Below are positions 26,196 through 34,444 of a DNA stretch of 64,000 nt, one piece after another. The notes below the pieces were generated by a model. The model saw only the letters and a list, made by a program, of their open reading frames with translations, did not search any database and was not told where the DNA came from. Each line of letters begins with the position of its first letter. Position 1 is the stretch's first letter. The stretch comes from Streptomyces brasiliensis (GTDB taxonomy: Bacteria > Actinomycetota > Actinomycetes > Streptomycetales > Streptomycetaceae). Location: NCBI RefSeq assembly GCF_014647875.1, contig NZ_BMQA01000010.1:186001-250000 (forward strand), written 5' to 3'. A program made the translations under genes and the position numbers.

Positions 26196-26594
26196 CTAGG
26201 GCAGGACCGCGAAGCCGTCCAGCTCCACCAGCGCGCGCTCGTCCCACAGTCGTACGACCTCCACGACCGCCATCGCCGGGTAGTTCCGGCCGGCCAAGTC
26301 ACGCCAGACACAGCCGAGTTCGCGGGCGTGGGCGCGGTAGGCGGCGACGTCCGTGGTGTAGACGGTGACGCGGGCGAGGTCGGTGGCGGTGCCACCCGCA
26401 GCACGCAGGGCGGTGAGGAGGTTGGTGAGCGCCGTCTCGAACTGCTCGGCGAGAGTGTCACCGGTGACCTTGCCGTCGGTGTCGAGGGCGGTCTGCCCGG
26501 CCAGGAACACCACGCGCGAGCCGGTGGCGACGACGGCGTGCGAGAAGCCGGTGGCCGGGGAGAGGTCGGGCGGGTTGATGCGCTCGTTCGTCAC
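26196..26594 (-). CDS. RidA/YjgF-family protein
   Basis: A 132-residue RidA-fold protein ('HAVVATGSRVVFLAGQTALD', 'LLTALRAAGGTATDLARVTVYTTD' split by the usual turn). RidA enzymes hydrolyse enamines/imines, and related proteins deaminate 2-aminomuconate. The Arg that canonical RidA has in the 'PAR' motif is Met here ('NYPAMAVVEV'), so it belongs to a non-canonical subgroup. GTG at 26594 overlaps the acyl-CoA dehydrogenase stop by 4 nt, linking it to the aminobenzoyl-CoA catabolic set, where removal of an amino group as ammonia would be a fitting task (inference). Confidence 0.85.
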   Translation of the reverse strand: MTNERINPPDLSPATGFSHAVVATGSRVVFLAGQTALDTDGKVTGDTLAEQFETALTNLLTALRAAGGTATDLARVTVYTTDVAAYRAHARELGCVWRDLAGRNYPAMAVVEVVRLWDERALVELDGFAVLP

Positions 26595-27952
26595 GGGTGC
26601 TCCGGGTGGTCCTCGGTGGCGGGCGGGCCGGCGTACAACTCCTTGGCGATGATCCCGCGTTGGACCTCGCTCGCGCCCTCGTAGATCCGCGGGGCGCGCA
26701 CCTCGCGGTAGAGGTGCTCGAGGAGGTGGCCGCGGCGCAGGGCCCGGGCGCCGTGCAGCTGGACGGCGCTGTCGACGACGTACTGCGCGGTCTCGGTGGC
26801 GAGCAGCTTCGCCATGGCGGCGCGCAGGGGGACGTCCGGGGCGGAGGTGTCGTACGCCGTCGCCGCCGCGTACACCATCAGGCGGGCCGCGTCGGTGCGC
26901 AGGGCCATCTCGGCGACCTGGTGGGCGACGGCCTGCAGGTCCTTCAGCTTGCCGCCGAACGCGTCCCGCCGGCGGGTGTGGGCGAGGGTGGCGTCGAGCG
27001 CGGCCTGGGCCATGCCGACGGCGAAGGCCCCGACGCTGGGCCGGAACAGGTTGAGCGTGCCCATGGCCACGCGGAAGCCGCGGTCCACCTCGCCGAGCAC
27101 GTCGTCGCCGGTGACGGGTACGGCGTCGAAGGTGAGGCTGCCGATCGGGTGCGGGGAGAGCATCTCCAGCGCGGCGCCGGTGAGCCCGGGCCGGTCGGCG
27201 GGGACGAGAAAGGCGGTGACCCCGCGGGCACCGGCGCCGGATGTGGTGCGCGCGAAGACCGTGTAGAAGTCGGCCTCGGGGGCGTTGGAGATCCAGCACT
27301 TCTCCCCGGTGAGCAGCCAGCGCCGAGGGCCGTTCGGCCGGGCGTCGAGGGCTGTGCCGCCCTTCGCGGGGTCACCGGGGCCATCGCCGTGCTCCCGATC
27401 GGTACGCGCCGCGCCGCCGTCAGGGCGCCGGTCAGCTCTCCTCCCGCCGGCCGTCGCGCCCACGGTGCCGAACGCAGCGCCTCGCGCCGGATCCTCCCGT
27501 GCGGCAAGGGCGGCCGAGCCCTCGTCACCCGCGCCCGAGCCGTCGTCCGGCTCCGCGCGCAGCGTGAGCGCGGCCGCGTCCGAGCCCGCGCCCGGCTCGC
27601 TGAGGGCGAAGGCCGCGATCGCCGTGCCGTCGGCCACCGCGGGGAGCCAGCGGTCGCGTTGGGCCGGGCTGCCGTGGGCGTGGACAGGGTGCGCGCCCAG
27701 GCCCTGGAGGGCGAGCGCCGTCTCGGCCTCCGTGCAGGCGTGGGCGAGGGACTCCCGCATCAGGCAGAGGTCCAGGGCGCCGGAGGTGAACAGGCGGGTG
27801 AGCAGGCCGAGTCGGCCCAGCTCCGCCACGAGCGGGCGGTTGACGTGGCCGGGTTCGCCCTTCTCGGCGAGCGGACGCAGCCGTTCGGCCGCGAGGGCGC
27901 GCAGTTCGGCACACCAGGAGATTTGCTCGGGTTCGAGTGAGAATGCGGACAC
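26591..27952 (-). CDS. Acyl-CoA dehydrogenase with a low-complexity insertion
   Basis: A 453-residue acyl-CoA dehydrogenase, about 60-70 residues longer than normal. Family features: 'FALSEPGAGSDAAAL', 'WLLTGEKCWISNAPEADFYTV', 'VQLHGARALRRGHLLEHLYREVRAPRIYEGASEVQR', the last containing the catalytic-base region 'IYEGASE' (written in pieces). Between about residues 150 and 215 there is a Gly/Ala/Asp/Arg-rich stretch not found in the family, inserted between two beta strands of the substrate domain. The start is GTG at 27952. It is divergent from the aminobenzoate-CoA-ligase-like gene across a 132-nt promoter region. It likely oxidises an intermediate of the same beta-oxidation-like route. Confidence 0.85.
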   Translation of the reverse strand: MSAFSLEPEQISWCAELRALAAERLRPLAEKGEPGHVNRPLVAELGRLGLLTRLFTSGALDLCLMRESLAHACTEAETALALQGLGAHPVHAHGSPAQRDRWLPAVADGTAIAAFALSEPGAGSDAAALTLRAEPDDGSGAGDEGSAALAAREDPARGAAFGTVGATAGGRRADRRPDGGAARTDREHGDGPGDPAKGGTALDARPNGPRRWLLTGEKCWISNAPEADFYTVFARTTSGAGARGVTAFLVPADRPGLTGAALEMLSPHPIGSLTFDAVPVTGDDVLGEVDRGFRVAMGTLNLFRPSVGAFAVGMAQAALDATLAHTRRRDAFGGKLKDLQAVAHQVAEMALRTDAARLMVYAAATAYDTSAPDVPLRAAMAKLLATETAQYVVDSAVQLHGARALRRGHLLEHLYREVRAPRIYEGASEVQRGIIAKELYAGPPATEDHPEHP

Positions 27953-28011
27953 TGCCGGTCCTCCCTCCACGAGGGGCCGCCATGACCCCACCCGACGGTA
28001 TCGCGCACTGT

Positions 28012-28024
28012 TGACTGTCGTCAC
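28012..28024. promoter_or_regulatory. Shared catabolic-regulon operator, copy 1
   Basis: TGACTGTCGTCAC lies between the divergent dehydrogenase (start 27952) and ligase (start 28085). Arms TGAC / GTCA make it an imperfect palindrome. The identical 13-mer occurs upstream of the enoyl-CoA hydratase at 33766-33778. The PaaX-family protein encoded nearby is the obvious candidate to bind it (inference). Confidence 0.6.
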
Positions 28025-28084
28025 CAACACGATACGCTCCTTGTGCGAGCCCACTACCGGCCGGCCAGGCAAGGGGGCGCCACC

Positions 28085-29677
28085 ATGAATGTCTCGGCCC
28101 ACGTCGACACCTTCGCGCGCGACCATCTGCCGCCGCCCGACGAGTGGCCCGAGCTCTGCTTCGACCTGCCGGAGCTGAGCTACCCCGACCGGCTGAACTG
28201 CGCCGCCGAACTCCTGGACCACGCCGACCCGGCGCGTCCGGTGTTCCACACGCCCACCGGCGAAACGTGGACGTACGGCGACCTGAGCGCCCGCGTCGAC
28301 CGGCTCACCCACGTCCTCACCGGCGACCTCGGCGTGGTCCCCGGCAACCGCGTCCTGCTGCGCGGCCCGACGACGCCCTGGCTCGCGGCCTGCTGGCTGG
28401 CGGTGCTGAAGGCGGGCGCGGTCGCCGTCACCGTGCTGGCCCAGCAGCGCCCGCACGAACTGGCCACGATCTGCGAGATCGCCCGGGTGGGACACGCGCT
28501 GTGCGATGTCCGGGCGGTCGACGACCTGGCGAAGGCCGAGGTCCCCGGACTGCGGATCACGACGTACGGCGGTGACGCGCCGGACGACCTGCTGCGCCGC
28601 CCGGCGCCCACGACGCCGTACGCGGCTGTGGACACCGCGGCCGACGACGTCGCGCTGATCGCGTTCACCTCGGGGACCACAGGTCGCCCGAAAGGGTGCA
28701 TGCACTTCCACCGGGACGTGCTCGCCATCGCGGACACGTTCTCGAAGCATGTGCTCAGACCCATGGCGGACGATGTGTTCGCGGGCAGCCCGCCGCTCGG
28801 TTTCACCTTCGGGCTCGGCGGGCTCGTGGTGTTCCCGATGCGCGTCGGCGCGAGCGCCCTGCTGCTCGAACAGGCCGGTCCCAGGCAGCTGTTGCCGGCG
28901 ATCGCCCAGCACCGTGTGTCCGTGCTGTTCACCGCACCGACCGCCTACCGCGCGATGCTCGACGAACTGGACGAACACGACACCGGCTCGCTGAGGCGCT
29001 GTGTCTCCGCGGGCGAAAACCTGCCCGCGGCCACCTGGCGAGCCTGGCAGGAGCGCACCGGCGTGCGCATCATCAACGGCATCGGCGCCACCGAGCTGCT
29101 GCACATCTTCATCTCCGCCGCCGACGAGCACATCAGGCCGGGCACGACGGGCACACCCGTCCCGGGGTGGCACGCGCGCGTGCAGGACGAGCACGGTGAG
29201 CCGGTGCCCGACGGCCGGCCCGGACTGCTGGCCGTGCGCGGCCCGGTCGGCTGCCGCTATCTCGCCGACCCGCGGCAACGGGGGTACGTGCGCGGCGGCT
29301 GGAACGTCACCGGGGACACATACGTCCGCGAGAACGACGGCTACTTCCGGTACGTCGCCCGCGCCGACGACATGATCATCTCGGCCGGGTACAACATCGC
29401 AGGCCCCGAGGTCGAGGACGCGCTGCTGCGCCACCCGGACGTGGTCGAGGCGGCGGTGGTCGGCCGGCCCGACGAGGCACGCGGCCAGGTGGTGGTGGCG
29501 TACGCCGTCGTGAAGGAGGGCGCCGAGCGGGACGCCGACGCGCTGCGCGCCTTCGTCAGGTCCGAGCTGGCGCCGTACAAGTGCCCGCGCGAGATCGTCT
29601 TCCTGGACGCCCTGCCGCGCACGGCCACCGGCAAGCTCCAGCGCTTCCGGCTGCGCACCGGCGGAGATCAGCAGTGA
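28085..29677 (+). CDS. Benzoate/2-aminobenzoate-CoA ligase family protein
   Basis: A 530-residue ATP-dependent CoA ligase. Motifs: 'LIAFTSGTTGRPKGCMHFHRD' split across the phosphate loop, 'INGIGATELLHIFISA' (adenine/substrate side), 'VTGDTYVRENDGYFRYVARADDMIISAGYNI' hinge region in pieces, and Lys in 'PRTATGKLQRF'. The 'GIGATELLHIF' and 'FGLGGLVVFP' stretches resemble benzoate- and 2-aminobenzoate-CoA ligases. Next to a fused aminobenzoyl-CoA monooxygenase-like gene, anthranilate (or salicylate) is the best substrate guess. The aryl group itself cannot be proven from sequence. ATG 28085 is preceded by AAGGGGG. Confidence 0.88.
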   Translation: MNVSAHVDTFARDHLPPPDEWPELCFDLPELSYPDRLNCAAELLDHADPARPVFHTPTGETWTYGDLSARVDRLTHVLTGDLGVVPGNRVLLRGPTTPWLAACWLAVLKAGAVAVTVLAQQRPHELATICEIARVGHALCDVRAVDDLAKAEVPGLRITTYGGDAPDDLLRRPAPTTPYAAVDTAADDVALIAFTSGTTGRPKGCMHFHRDVLAIADTFSKHVLRPMADDVFAGSPPLGFTFGLGGLVVFPMRVGASALLLEQAGPRQLLPAIAQHRVSVLFTAPTAYRAMLDELDEHDTGSLRRCVSAGENLPAATWRAWQERTGVRIINGIGATELLHIFISAADEHIRPGTTGTPVPGWHARVQDEHGEPVPDGRPGLLAVRGPVGCRYLADPRQRGYVRGGWNVTGDTYVRENDGYFRYVARADDMIISAGYNIAGPEVEDALLRHPDVVEAAVVGRPDEARGQVVVAYAVVKEGAERDADALRAFVRSELAPYKCPREIVFLDALPRTATGKLQRFRLRTGGDQQ

Positions 29678-29692
29678 TCAAGAAGACCTAAG

Positions 29693-30505
29693 ATGATCAA
29701 CGTGTCCGAGCAGCACGCCCCCCGGTCCCTCATCGTCACGCTCTACGGCGCGTACGGCCGCCTCATGCCGGGCCCGGTGCCCGTCGCCGAGCTGATCCGG
29801 CTGTTGGCCGCCGCCGGTGTGGACGCACCCTCCGTACGGTCGTCGGTGTCCCGGCTGAAGAGACGCGGGCTGCTGCTGCCGGCGCGCACGGCGCAGGGCG
29901 CGGCCGGATACGAACTGTCTCCGGAGGCCAGGCAGTTGCTCGACGACGGCGACCGGCGCATCTACGCCGCCGCGCCGCCGGAGGACGAGGGCTGGGTGCT
30001 GGCCGTGTTCTCGGTGCCGGAGTCGGAGCGGCAGAAGCGGCACGTGCTGCGCTCCCGTCTCGCGGGGCTGGGCTTCGGCACGGCCGCGCCCGGCGTGTGG
30101 ATCGCCCCGGCCCGGCTGCACGAGGAGACCCGGCACACCCTGTGCCGCCTCGGCCTCGACCCGTACGTGGACTTCTTCCGCGGCGAACACCTCGGCTTCG
30201 CGCCCACGGTGGAGGCGGTCGCCCGCTGGTGGGACCTGGCCGCGATCGCCAAGGCGCACGAGGCGTTCCTGGACGTGCACGCGCCCGTGCTGCACGCCTG
30301 GGAGCGGCGCACGGACACCCCGCCCGAGGAGGCGTATCACGACTATCTCCTCGCCCTCGACTCCTGGCGCCATCTTCCCTACACCGATCCCGGACTGCCC
30401 ACCCGCCTGCTCCCGGCGAACTGGCCCGGCGCCCGCTCGGCCGAGGTGTTCCGGGCGCTGCACGAGCGACTGCGGGACGCCGGGGCGGCTTATGTGGGCG
30501 TCTGA
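29693..30505 (+). CDS. paaX: PaaX-family transcriptional regulator
   Basis: A 270-residue PaaX-like repressor. It has an N-terminal winged-helix ('SLIVTLYGAYGR', 'VRSSVSRLKRRGLLLP'), the central PaaX domain ('WVLAVFSVPESERQKRHVLRSRLAGLGF') in pieces, and a C-terminal region with 'DYLLALDSWRHLPYTDPGLP'. Classical PaaX responds to aryl-CoA esters (phenylacetyl-CoA), so an aminobenzoyl-CoA-type effector would suit this locus. It follows the ligase by 15 nt and is likely co-transcribed. Its 3' end overlaps the convergent monooxygenase gene by 16 nt. Confidence 0.93.
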   Translation: MINVSEQHAPRSLIVTLYGAYGRLMPGPVPVAELIRLLAAAGVDAPSVRSSVSRLKRRGLLLPARTAQGAAGYELSPEARQLLDDGDRRIYAAAPPEDEGWVLAVFSVPESERQKRHVLRSRLAGLGFGTAAPGVWIAPARLHEETRHTLCRLGLDPYVDFFRGEHLGFAPTVEAVARWWDLAAIAKAHEAFLDVHAPVLHAWERRTDTPPEEAYHDYLLALDSWRHLPYTDPGLPTRLLPANWPGARSAEVFRALHERLRDAGAAYVGV

Positions 30506-32868
30506 TCCAGCGTGAGCCGGGGTTTGGGCGCGTCGGTGCGTCCGGTCTGCGGGCGGCGGCTGCCCGCACGGTAGGGCGCGGGCCATCCGGCGCCCGGCCC
30601 CTCGTACCCCTGCTCGGCCGCGGCGTGCAGGGTCCAGTTCGGGTCGTACAGATGCGGGCGGGCCAGGGCGCACAGGTCCGTACGCCCGGCCAGGATCAGG
30701 GAGTTGACGTCGTCCCAGGAGGAGATCGCGCCGACGGCGATCACCGGGACCCGGATCTCGTGCCGGATGCGGTCGGCGAACGGCGTCTGGTACGACCGCC
30801 CGTACTCCGGCCGCTCCTCCGCCACCACCTGCCCGGTCGACACGTCGATCGCGTCGACGCCGTGCGCGGCGAAGGCGCGGGCGATCTCTACGGCGTCCTC
30901 GGCCGTGGTCCCGCCCTCCGCCCAGTCGGTGGCGGAGATCCGCACGGTCATCGGCTTCTCCTCCGGCCACACCCCGCGTACGGCGTCGAAGACCTCGAGC
31001 GGGAAGCGCAGCCGCCTCTCGAGCGAGCCGCCGTAGACGTCGGTGCGGTGGTTGGTGAGCGGGGACAGGAAGCCGGAGAGCAGATAGCCGTGCGCGCAGT
31101 GGAGTTCGAGCAGGTCGAAGCCGGCGCGGGCGGCGCGCCAGGCGGCGGACGTGAACTGTTCGCGGATGCCGGAGAGTTGGGCGCGGGACAGCTGGCGCGG
31201 GATCTGGCTGTCCGGCCGGTACGGCAGCGGGGAGGCAGCCACCAGTGGCCAGTTGCCGTCGGGCAGCGGCTCGTCGATGCCCTCCCACATCAGCTTGGTG
31301 GAGCCCTTGCGCCCGCTGTGGCCGAGCTGCACGCCGATCGCGGTGCCCGGCGCCTGCGCGTGCACGAACTCGGTGATCCGCTTCCACGACTCGGCCTGCC
31401 GGCCGGTGTAGAGGCCGGTGCAGCCGGGGGTGATCCGGCCCTCCGCGCTGACGCACACCATCTCGGTCATCACCAGCCCGGCGCCACCCAGCGCACGCGC
31501 GCCGAGGTGGACGAGGTGGAAGTCGCCGGGGACGCCGTCCGTCGCCGAGTACATGTCCATGGGCGAGACGACCACCCGGTTGCGCAGGGTGAGGCCGCGC
31601 AACCGGAACGGGGTGAACATCGGCGGGGTGCCGGGCGGGCAGCCGAACTCGCGCTCCACGGCGCCGGTGAAGCGGGCGTCGCGCAGCCGCAGGTTGTCGT
31701 GGGTGACGCGACGGCTGCGGGTGAGCAGGTTGAAGGCGAACTGGCGGGGCGGCTGGTCGAGATGGAACCCCAGGTTCTCGAACCACTCCAGACTGGCGCG
31801 GGCGGCGCGCTGGGTGGAGGCGACGACGGGTTTGCGCTCCTCCTCGTAGGCCGTCAACGCCTCGGCCAGGGACGGCTGTTCCTCCAGGCAAGCGGCCAGG
31901 GCGAGAGCGTCCTCGACGGCGAGCTTGGTGCCGGAGCCGATGGAGAAGTGGGCGGTGTGGGCAGCGTCGCCGAGAAGGACGACGTTGCCGTACGACCAGC
32001 GCTCGTTGACCACCGTGCGGAAGGTGGTCCAGGCGGACTTGTTGGAACGCAGCGGGCGTCCGCGGAGCGCGTCCGCGAAGATCTTCGCGCAGCGGTCGAT
32101 GGATTCGTGGGTGTCGGGTTCGTCGAACCCCGCCGCCTGCCAGACCTCTTCACGCATCTCGATGATCACCGTGGAGGCGTCGGGTGCGTAGGGGTAGCCG
32201 TGCAGTTGCATCACGCCGTGCTCGGTCTCGGCGATCTCGAAACGGAACGCGTCGAAGGCGAAGTCGGCTGCCAGCCAGATGTAGCGGTTGCGGTGAGCCG
32301 TCACTCGGGGGCGGAAGAAGCGGGCGTATGCCTCACGGGTGCTGCTGTTGACTCCGTCTGCGGCGATGACGAGGTCGTATGTCTCGGAGAGCCAGGCGGG
32401 GTAGGGGGCTTCGGTGGTGAACCGGAGTTCGACGCCCAGGGTGTGGCAGCGGTTGTGGAGGATCTCCAGGAGGCGTTTTCTGCCGAGGGCGGCGAAGCCG
32501 TGTCCTCCGGAGGTGTGGCGGTTGTTGCGGTGGACGATGTCGATGTCGTCCCAGCGGACGAAGTCCCTTTGCATCGCTTCGTATACGACTGGGTCCGCGT
32601 GTTCGATGCCGCCCAGGGTTTCGTCGGAGAGGACCACTCCGAAGCCGAAGGTGTCGTCGGGGGCGTTGCGTTCCCAGACGGTGATTTCTCGTGTCGGGTC
32701 GAGTCGTTTCAGCAACGCCGCCGCGTACAGGCCGCCTGGGCCTCCGCCGATGATCGCCACGCGTAGGGGGTGGCTCGGGTTGTTCGGCGACTGCGGGTGC
32801 GGTGTGGCTGATCGCGCCCCGCGGCGGAGCCGCACATCGGCACTGCCCCGCGCCCCTGGGGCCGGCAT
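30490..32868 (-). CDS. Bifunctional flavin monooxygenase/old-yellow-enzyme reductase (aminobenzoyl-CoA or salicylyl-CoA type)
   Basis: A 792-residue fusion. About residues 36-410 form a flavin monooxygenase ('VAIIGGGPGGLYAAALLKRL', 'VVLLGDAAHTAHFSIGSG'). About residues 425-775 form an old-yellow-enzyme NADH:flavin oxidoreductase ('FRLRGLTLRNRVVVSPM', 'IGVQLGHSGRKG', 'LELHCAHGYLLSGFLSP'). This architecture is that of 2-aminobenzoyl-CoA monooxygenase/reductase and salicylyl-CoA 5-hydroxylase, which hydroxylate and dearomatise the CoA-bound ring. ATG 32868 has GGGACGG upstream and lies 2 nt from the hydratase stop. The first 35 residues are encoded by repeat-like DNA (32791-32860) and look unconserved, so a GTG at 32760 is an alternative start. 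Confidence 0.88.
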   Translation of the reverse strand: MPAPGARGSADVRLRRGARSATPHPQSPNNPSHPLRVAIIGGGPGGLYAAALLKRLDPTREITVWERNAPDDTFGFGVVLSDETLGGIEHADPVVYEAMQRDFVRWDDIDIVHRNNRHTSGGHGFAALGRKRLLEILHNRCHTLGVELRFTTEAPYPAWLSETYDLVIAADGVNSSTREAYARFFRPRVTAHRNRYIWLAADFAFDAFRFEIAETEHGVMQLHGYPYAPDASTVIIEMREEVWQAAGFDEPDTHESIDRCAKIFADALRGRPLRSNKSAWTTFRTVVNERWSYGNVVLLGDAAHTAHFSIGSGTKLAVEDALALAACLEEQPSLAEALTAYEEERKPVVASTQRAARASLEWFENLGFHLDQPPRQFAFNLLTRSRRVTHDNLRLRDARFTGAVEREFGCPPGTPPMFTPFRLRGLTLRNRVVVSPMDMYSATDGVPGDFHLVHLGARALGGAGLVMTEMVCVSAEGRITPGCTGLYTGRQAESWKRITEFVHAQAPGTAIGVQLGHSGRKGSTKLMWEGIDEPLPDGNWPLVAASPLPYRPDSQIPRQLSRAQLSGIREQFTSAAWRAARAGFDLLELHCAHGYLLSGFLSPLTNHRTDVYGGSLERRLRFPLEVFDAVRGVWPEEKPMTVRISATDWAEGGTTAEDAVEIARAFAAHGVDAIDVSTGQVVAEERPEYGRSYQTPFADRIRHEIRVPVIAVGAISSWDDVNSLILAGRTDLCALARPHLYDPNWTLHAAAEQGYEGPGAGWPAPYRAGSRRPQTGRTDAPKPRLTLDQTPT
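32791..32860. repeat. Streptomyces-type interspersed G/C-rich repeat inside a gene start
   Basis: Pieces such as GTGTGGCTGATCGCG, CCCGCGGCGGAGCCGCA and CCCCGCGCCCCTGGG match a short dispersed sequence that I recall as common between Streptomyces genes. Here it lies between the enoyl-CoA hydratase stop and the conserved part of the monooxygenase, where it is read as the unconserved N-terminus. The identification is from memory, not a search. Confidence 0.5.
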
Positions 32869-32870
32869 GG

Positions 32871-33698
32871 TCACCGTCCCTGCCAAGTCGGCGTCCGCTT
32901 CTCCTTGAACGCCTGGTGGAACTCCGCGTAGTCCTCGCTGTTCATCAGCAGGGCCTGGGTCGACGCGTCCAGTTCCACCGCTGCCGACAGGGGCATGTCC
33001 AGTTCTGACGTGAGCAGGGCCTTCGTCTGGGCGTGGGCCAGGGCGGGGCCCTCGGCGAGGCGGCGGGCCAGGCGGTGTGCTGCCGCGTTCGCTCCGCCCT
33101 CGTCCGTGAGTTCGCTGATCAGGCCGATTCGTTCCGCCTCCGGGGCACGGACCTGGTCGCCCAGCATCAGGAGGCGGGTGGCGTGGCCCAGGCCCACCAC
33201 TCGCGGCAGCAGGTATGCCGCGCCCATGTCGCCGCCCGACAGCCCCACGCGCGTGAAGAGAAAGGCGAAACGGACCGTGGGGTCCGCCACGCGGAAATCC
33301 GCGGCCAGGGCGAGGACCGCGCCGGCGCCCGCGGCCACGCCGTGCAGCGCCGCGATCACCGGGAACGGGCATTCGCGTACGGCCCGGACCACCTGGCCCG
33401 TCATGCGGTTGAAGTCGAGGAGCTGGGCCGTGTCCATGGCGAGGGTCGCGCCGATGATCTCGTCGACGTCGCCGCCGGAGCAGAAGCCTCGGCCCTCGCC
33501 GGCCAGGACCAGGGCGCGCACCGTCTTCTCCCGCGACAGCTCGGCGAGGAGATCGCGCAGGTCGGCGTAGGCGCCGAAGGTGAGCGCGTTGAGCTTCTCC
33601 GGGCGGGCGAGGGTGACCGTGGCGACGCCGTCGGTGATCTCGACGCGCAGGTGCTTCCAGTCGGCGGTGGGGGCGGCGGAGCCGGTGAAGGGACTCAT
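32871..33698 (-). CDS. Enoyl-CoA hydratase/isomerase family protein
   Basis: A 275-residue crotonase-fold protein. The oxyanion-hole segments 'AGEGRGFCSGGD' (about 70-81) and 'ALHGVAAGAGAVLALAAD' are present. The second active-site region reads 'FTRVGLSGGDMGAAYLLPR', with Asp where many hydratases have Glu. It is first in a minus-strand unit with the bifunctional monooxygenase, whose start lies 2 nt past its stop. It would act on the dearomatised CoA ester in the beta-oxidation-like lower pathway. Its promoter carries the shared 13-mer operator (33766-33778). Confidence 0.9.
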   Translation of the reverse strand: MSPFTGSAAPTADWKHLRVEITDGVATVTLARPEKLNALTFGAYADLRDLLAELSREKTVRALVLAGEGRGFCSGGDVDEIIGATLAMDTAQLLDFNRMTGQVVRAVRECPFPVIAALHGVAAGAGAVLALAADFRVADPTVRFAFLFTRVGLSGGDMGAAYLLPRVVGLGHATRLLMLGDQVRAPEAERIGLISELTDEGGANAAAHRLARRLAEGPALAHAQTKALLTSELDMPLSAAVELDASTQALLMNSEDYAEFHQAFKEKRTPTWQGR

Positions 33699-33765
33699 GA
33701 CGTGCGGCCTCCTCGGGCAGGCGGTGCCTCACGTAGCTCTACCCCTTGAAACTATCACTCATTTG

Positions 33766-33778
33766 TGACTGTCGTCAC
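33766..33778. promoter_or_regulatory. Shared catabolic-regulon operator, copy 2
   Basis: TGACTGTCGTCAC lies 68 nt upstream of the enoyl-CoA hydratase start, identical to the copy at 28012-28024. The flanks differ, so the 13-mer itself is the conserved unit. Confidence 0.6.
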
Positions 33779-33991
33779 GACTTCGCGACAGCGTCGCGCG
33801 GCCGACCCGGCCCGGTGGCCGCCGTCACGGGTCGTCAACGACGCGGTAACAGCGGGCACGGTTACGGGAAACGGGGCGCCGGTGTGGGTATGCCGCCTGT
33901 CATCGGGCCGAAAGTCCCGAGCGGTGCCCGTCGAGGGACTGTGTGGCGGGCGCCGTACCATTCATAAGGTTGAAAGCAGGACAGCCTGCTC

Positions 33992-34444
33992 ATGAACGGA
34001 TCCGCCTTGTACGAACGCCCCGCCTCCCCCGCTTCCTGGCGCATCGCGCTGCCGCACACCGCCGCGGCGGTGCCGGTGGCCCGTGCCCTGGTCCGTTCGG
34101 CTCTGGCGGAGCACGAGCACGGGGCCGACCGCGACACCGCGGAGCTGCTCACCGCCGAGCTGGTCGCCAACGCGGTGGAGCACACCGGCGGCACCGGCCC
34201 GATAGAGCTGGTCGTCGAACTGCGCGCGAGCGGCTGCCAGGTCGAGGTGCACGATCCCGATCCGGCCCCGCCCGCCGACCTGACCCGTCCAGGCGTCGAG
34301 CCGCCCGACGTATGGCAGGAGAACGGGCGCGGTCTGCTGCTGATCCGCGCCCTCAGCTCCTCCTGCGGCCACCGCCCCACCGAGTCGGGCAAGGCGGTGT
34401 GGTTCAGACTGCCTGTCGTACCGCGTCAGTGGCGTCCGGCGTGA
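33992..34444 (+). CDS. ATP-binding anti-sigma-factor-like protein (HATPase_c_2)
   Basis: A 150-residue GHKL-type ATPase of the RsbW/SpoIIAB-like family that is greatly expanded in streptomycetes. The N box 'LLTAELVANAVEHTGG' and G1 box 'ENGRGLLLIRALSSS' are intact. Such proteins bind or phosphorylate anti-anti-sigma partners, but most Streptomyces copies are orphans of unknown target. No sigma factor or antagonist gene is adjacent. It overlaps the convergent permease gene by 41 nt at the 3' ends. Confidence 0.88.
   Translation: MNGSALYERPASPASWRIALPHTAAAVPVARALVRSALAEHEHGADRDTAELLTAELVANAVEHTGGTGPIELVVELRASGCQVEVHDPDPAPPADLTRPGVEPPDVWQENGRGLLLIRALSSSCGHRPTESGKAVWFRLPVVPRQWRPA

Noticed and set aside
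27953-29434. Upstream extension of the acyl-CoA dehydrogenase frame across the ligase gene
   Set aside because: It runs antisense through a clear CoA ligase gene; the dehydrogenase domain starts at the GTG 27952.
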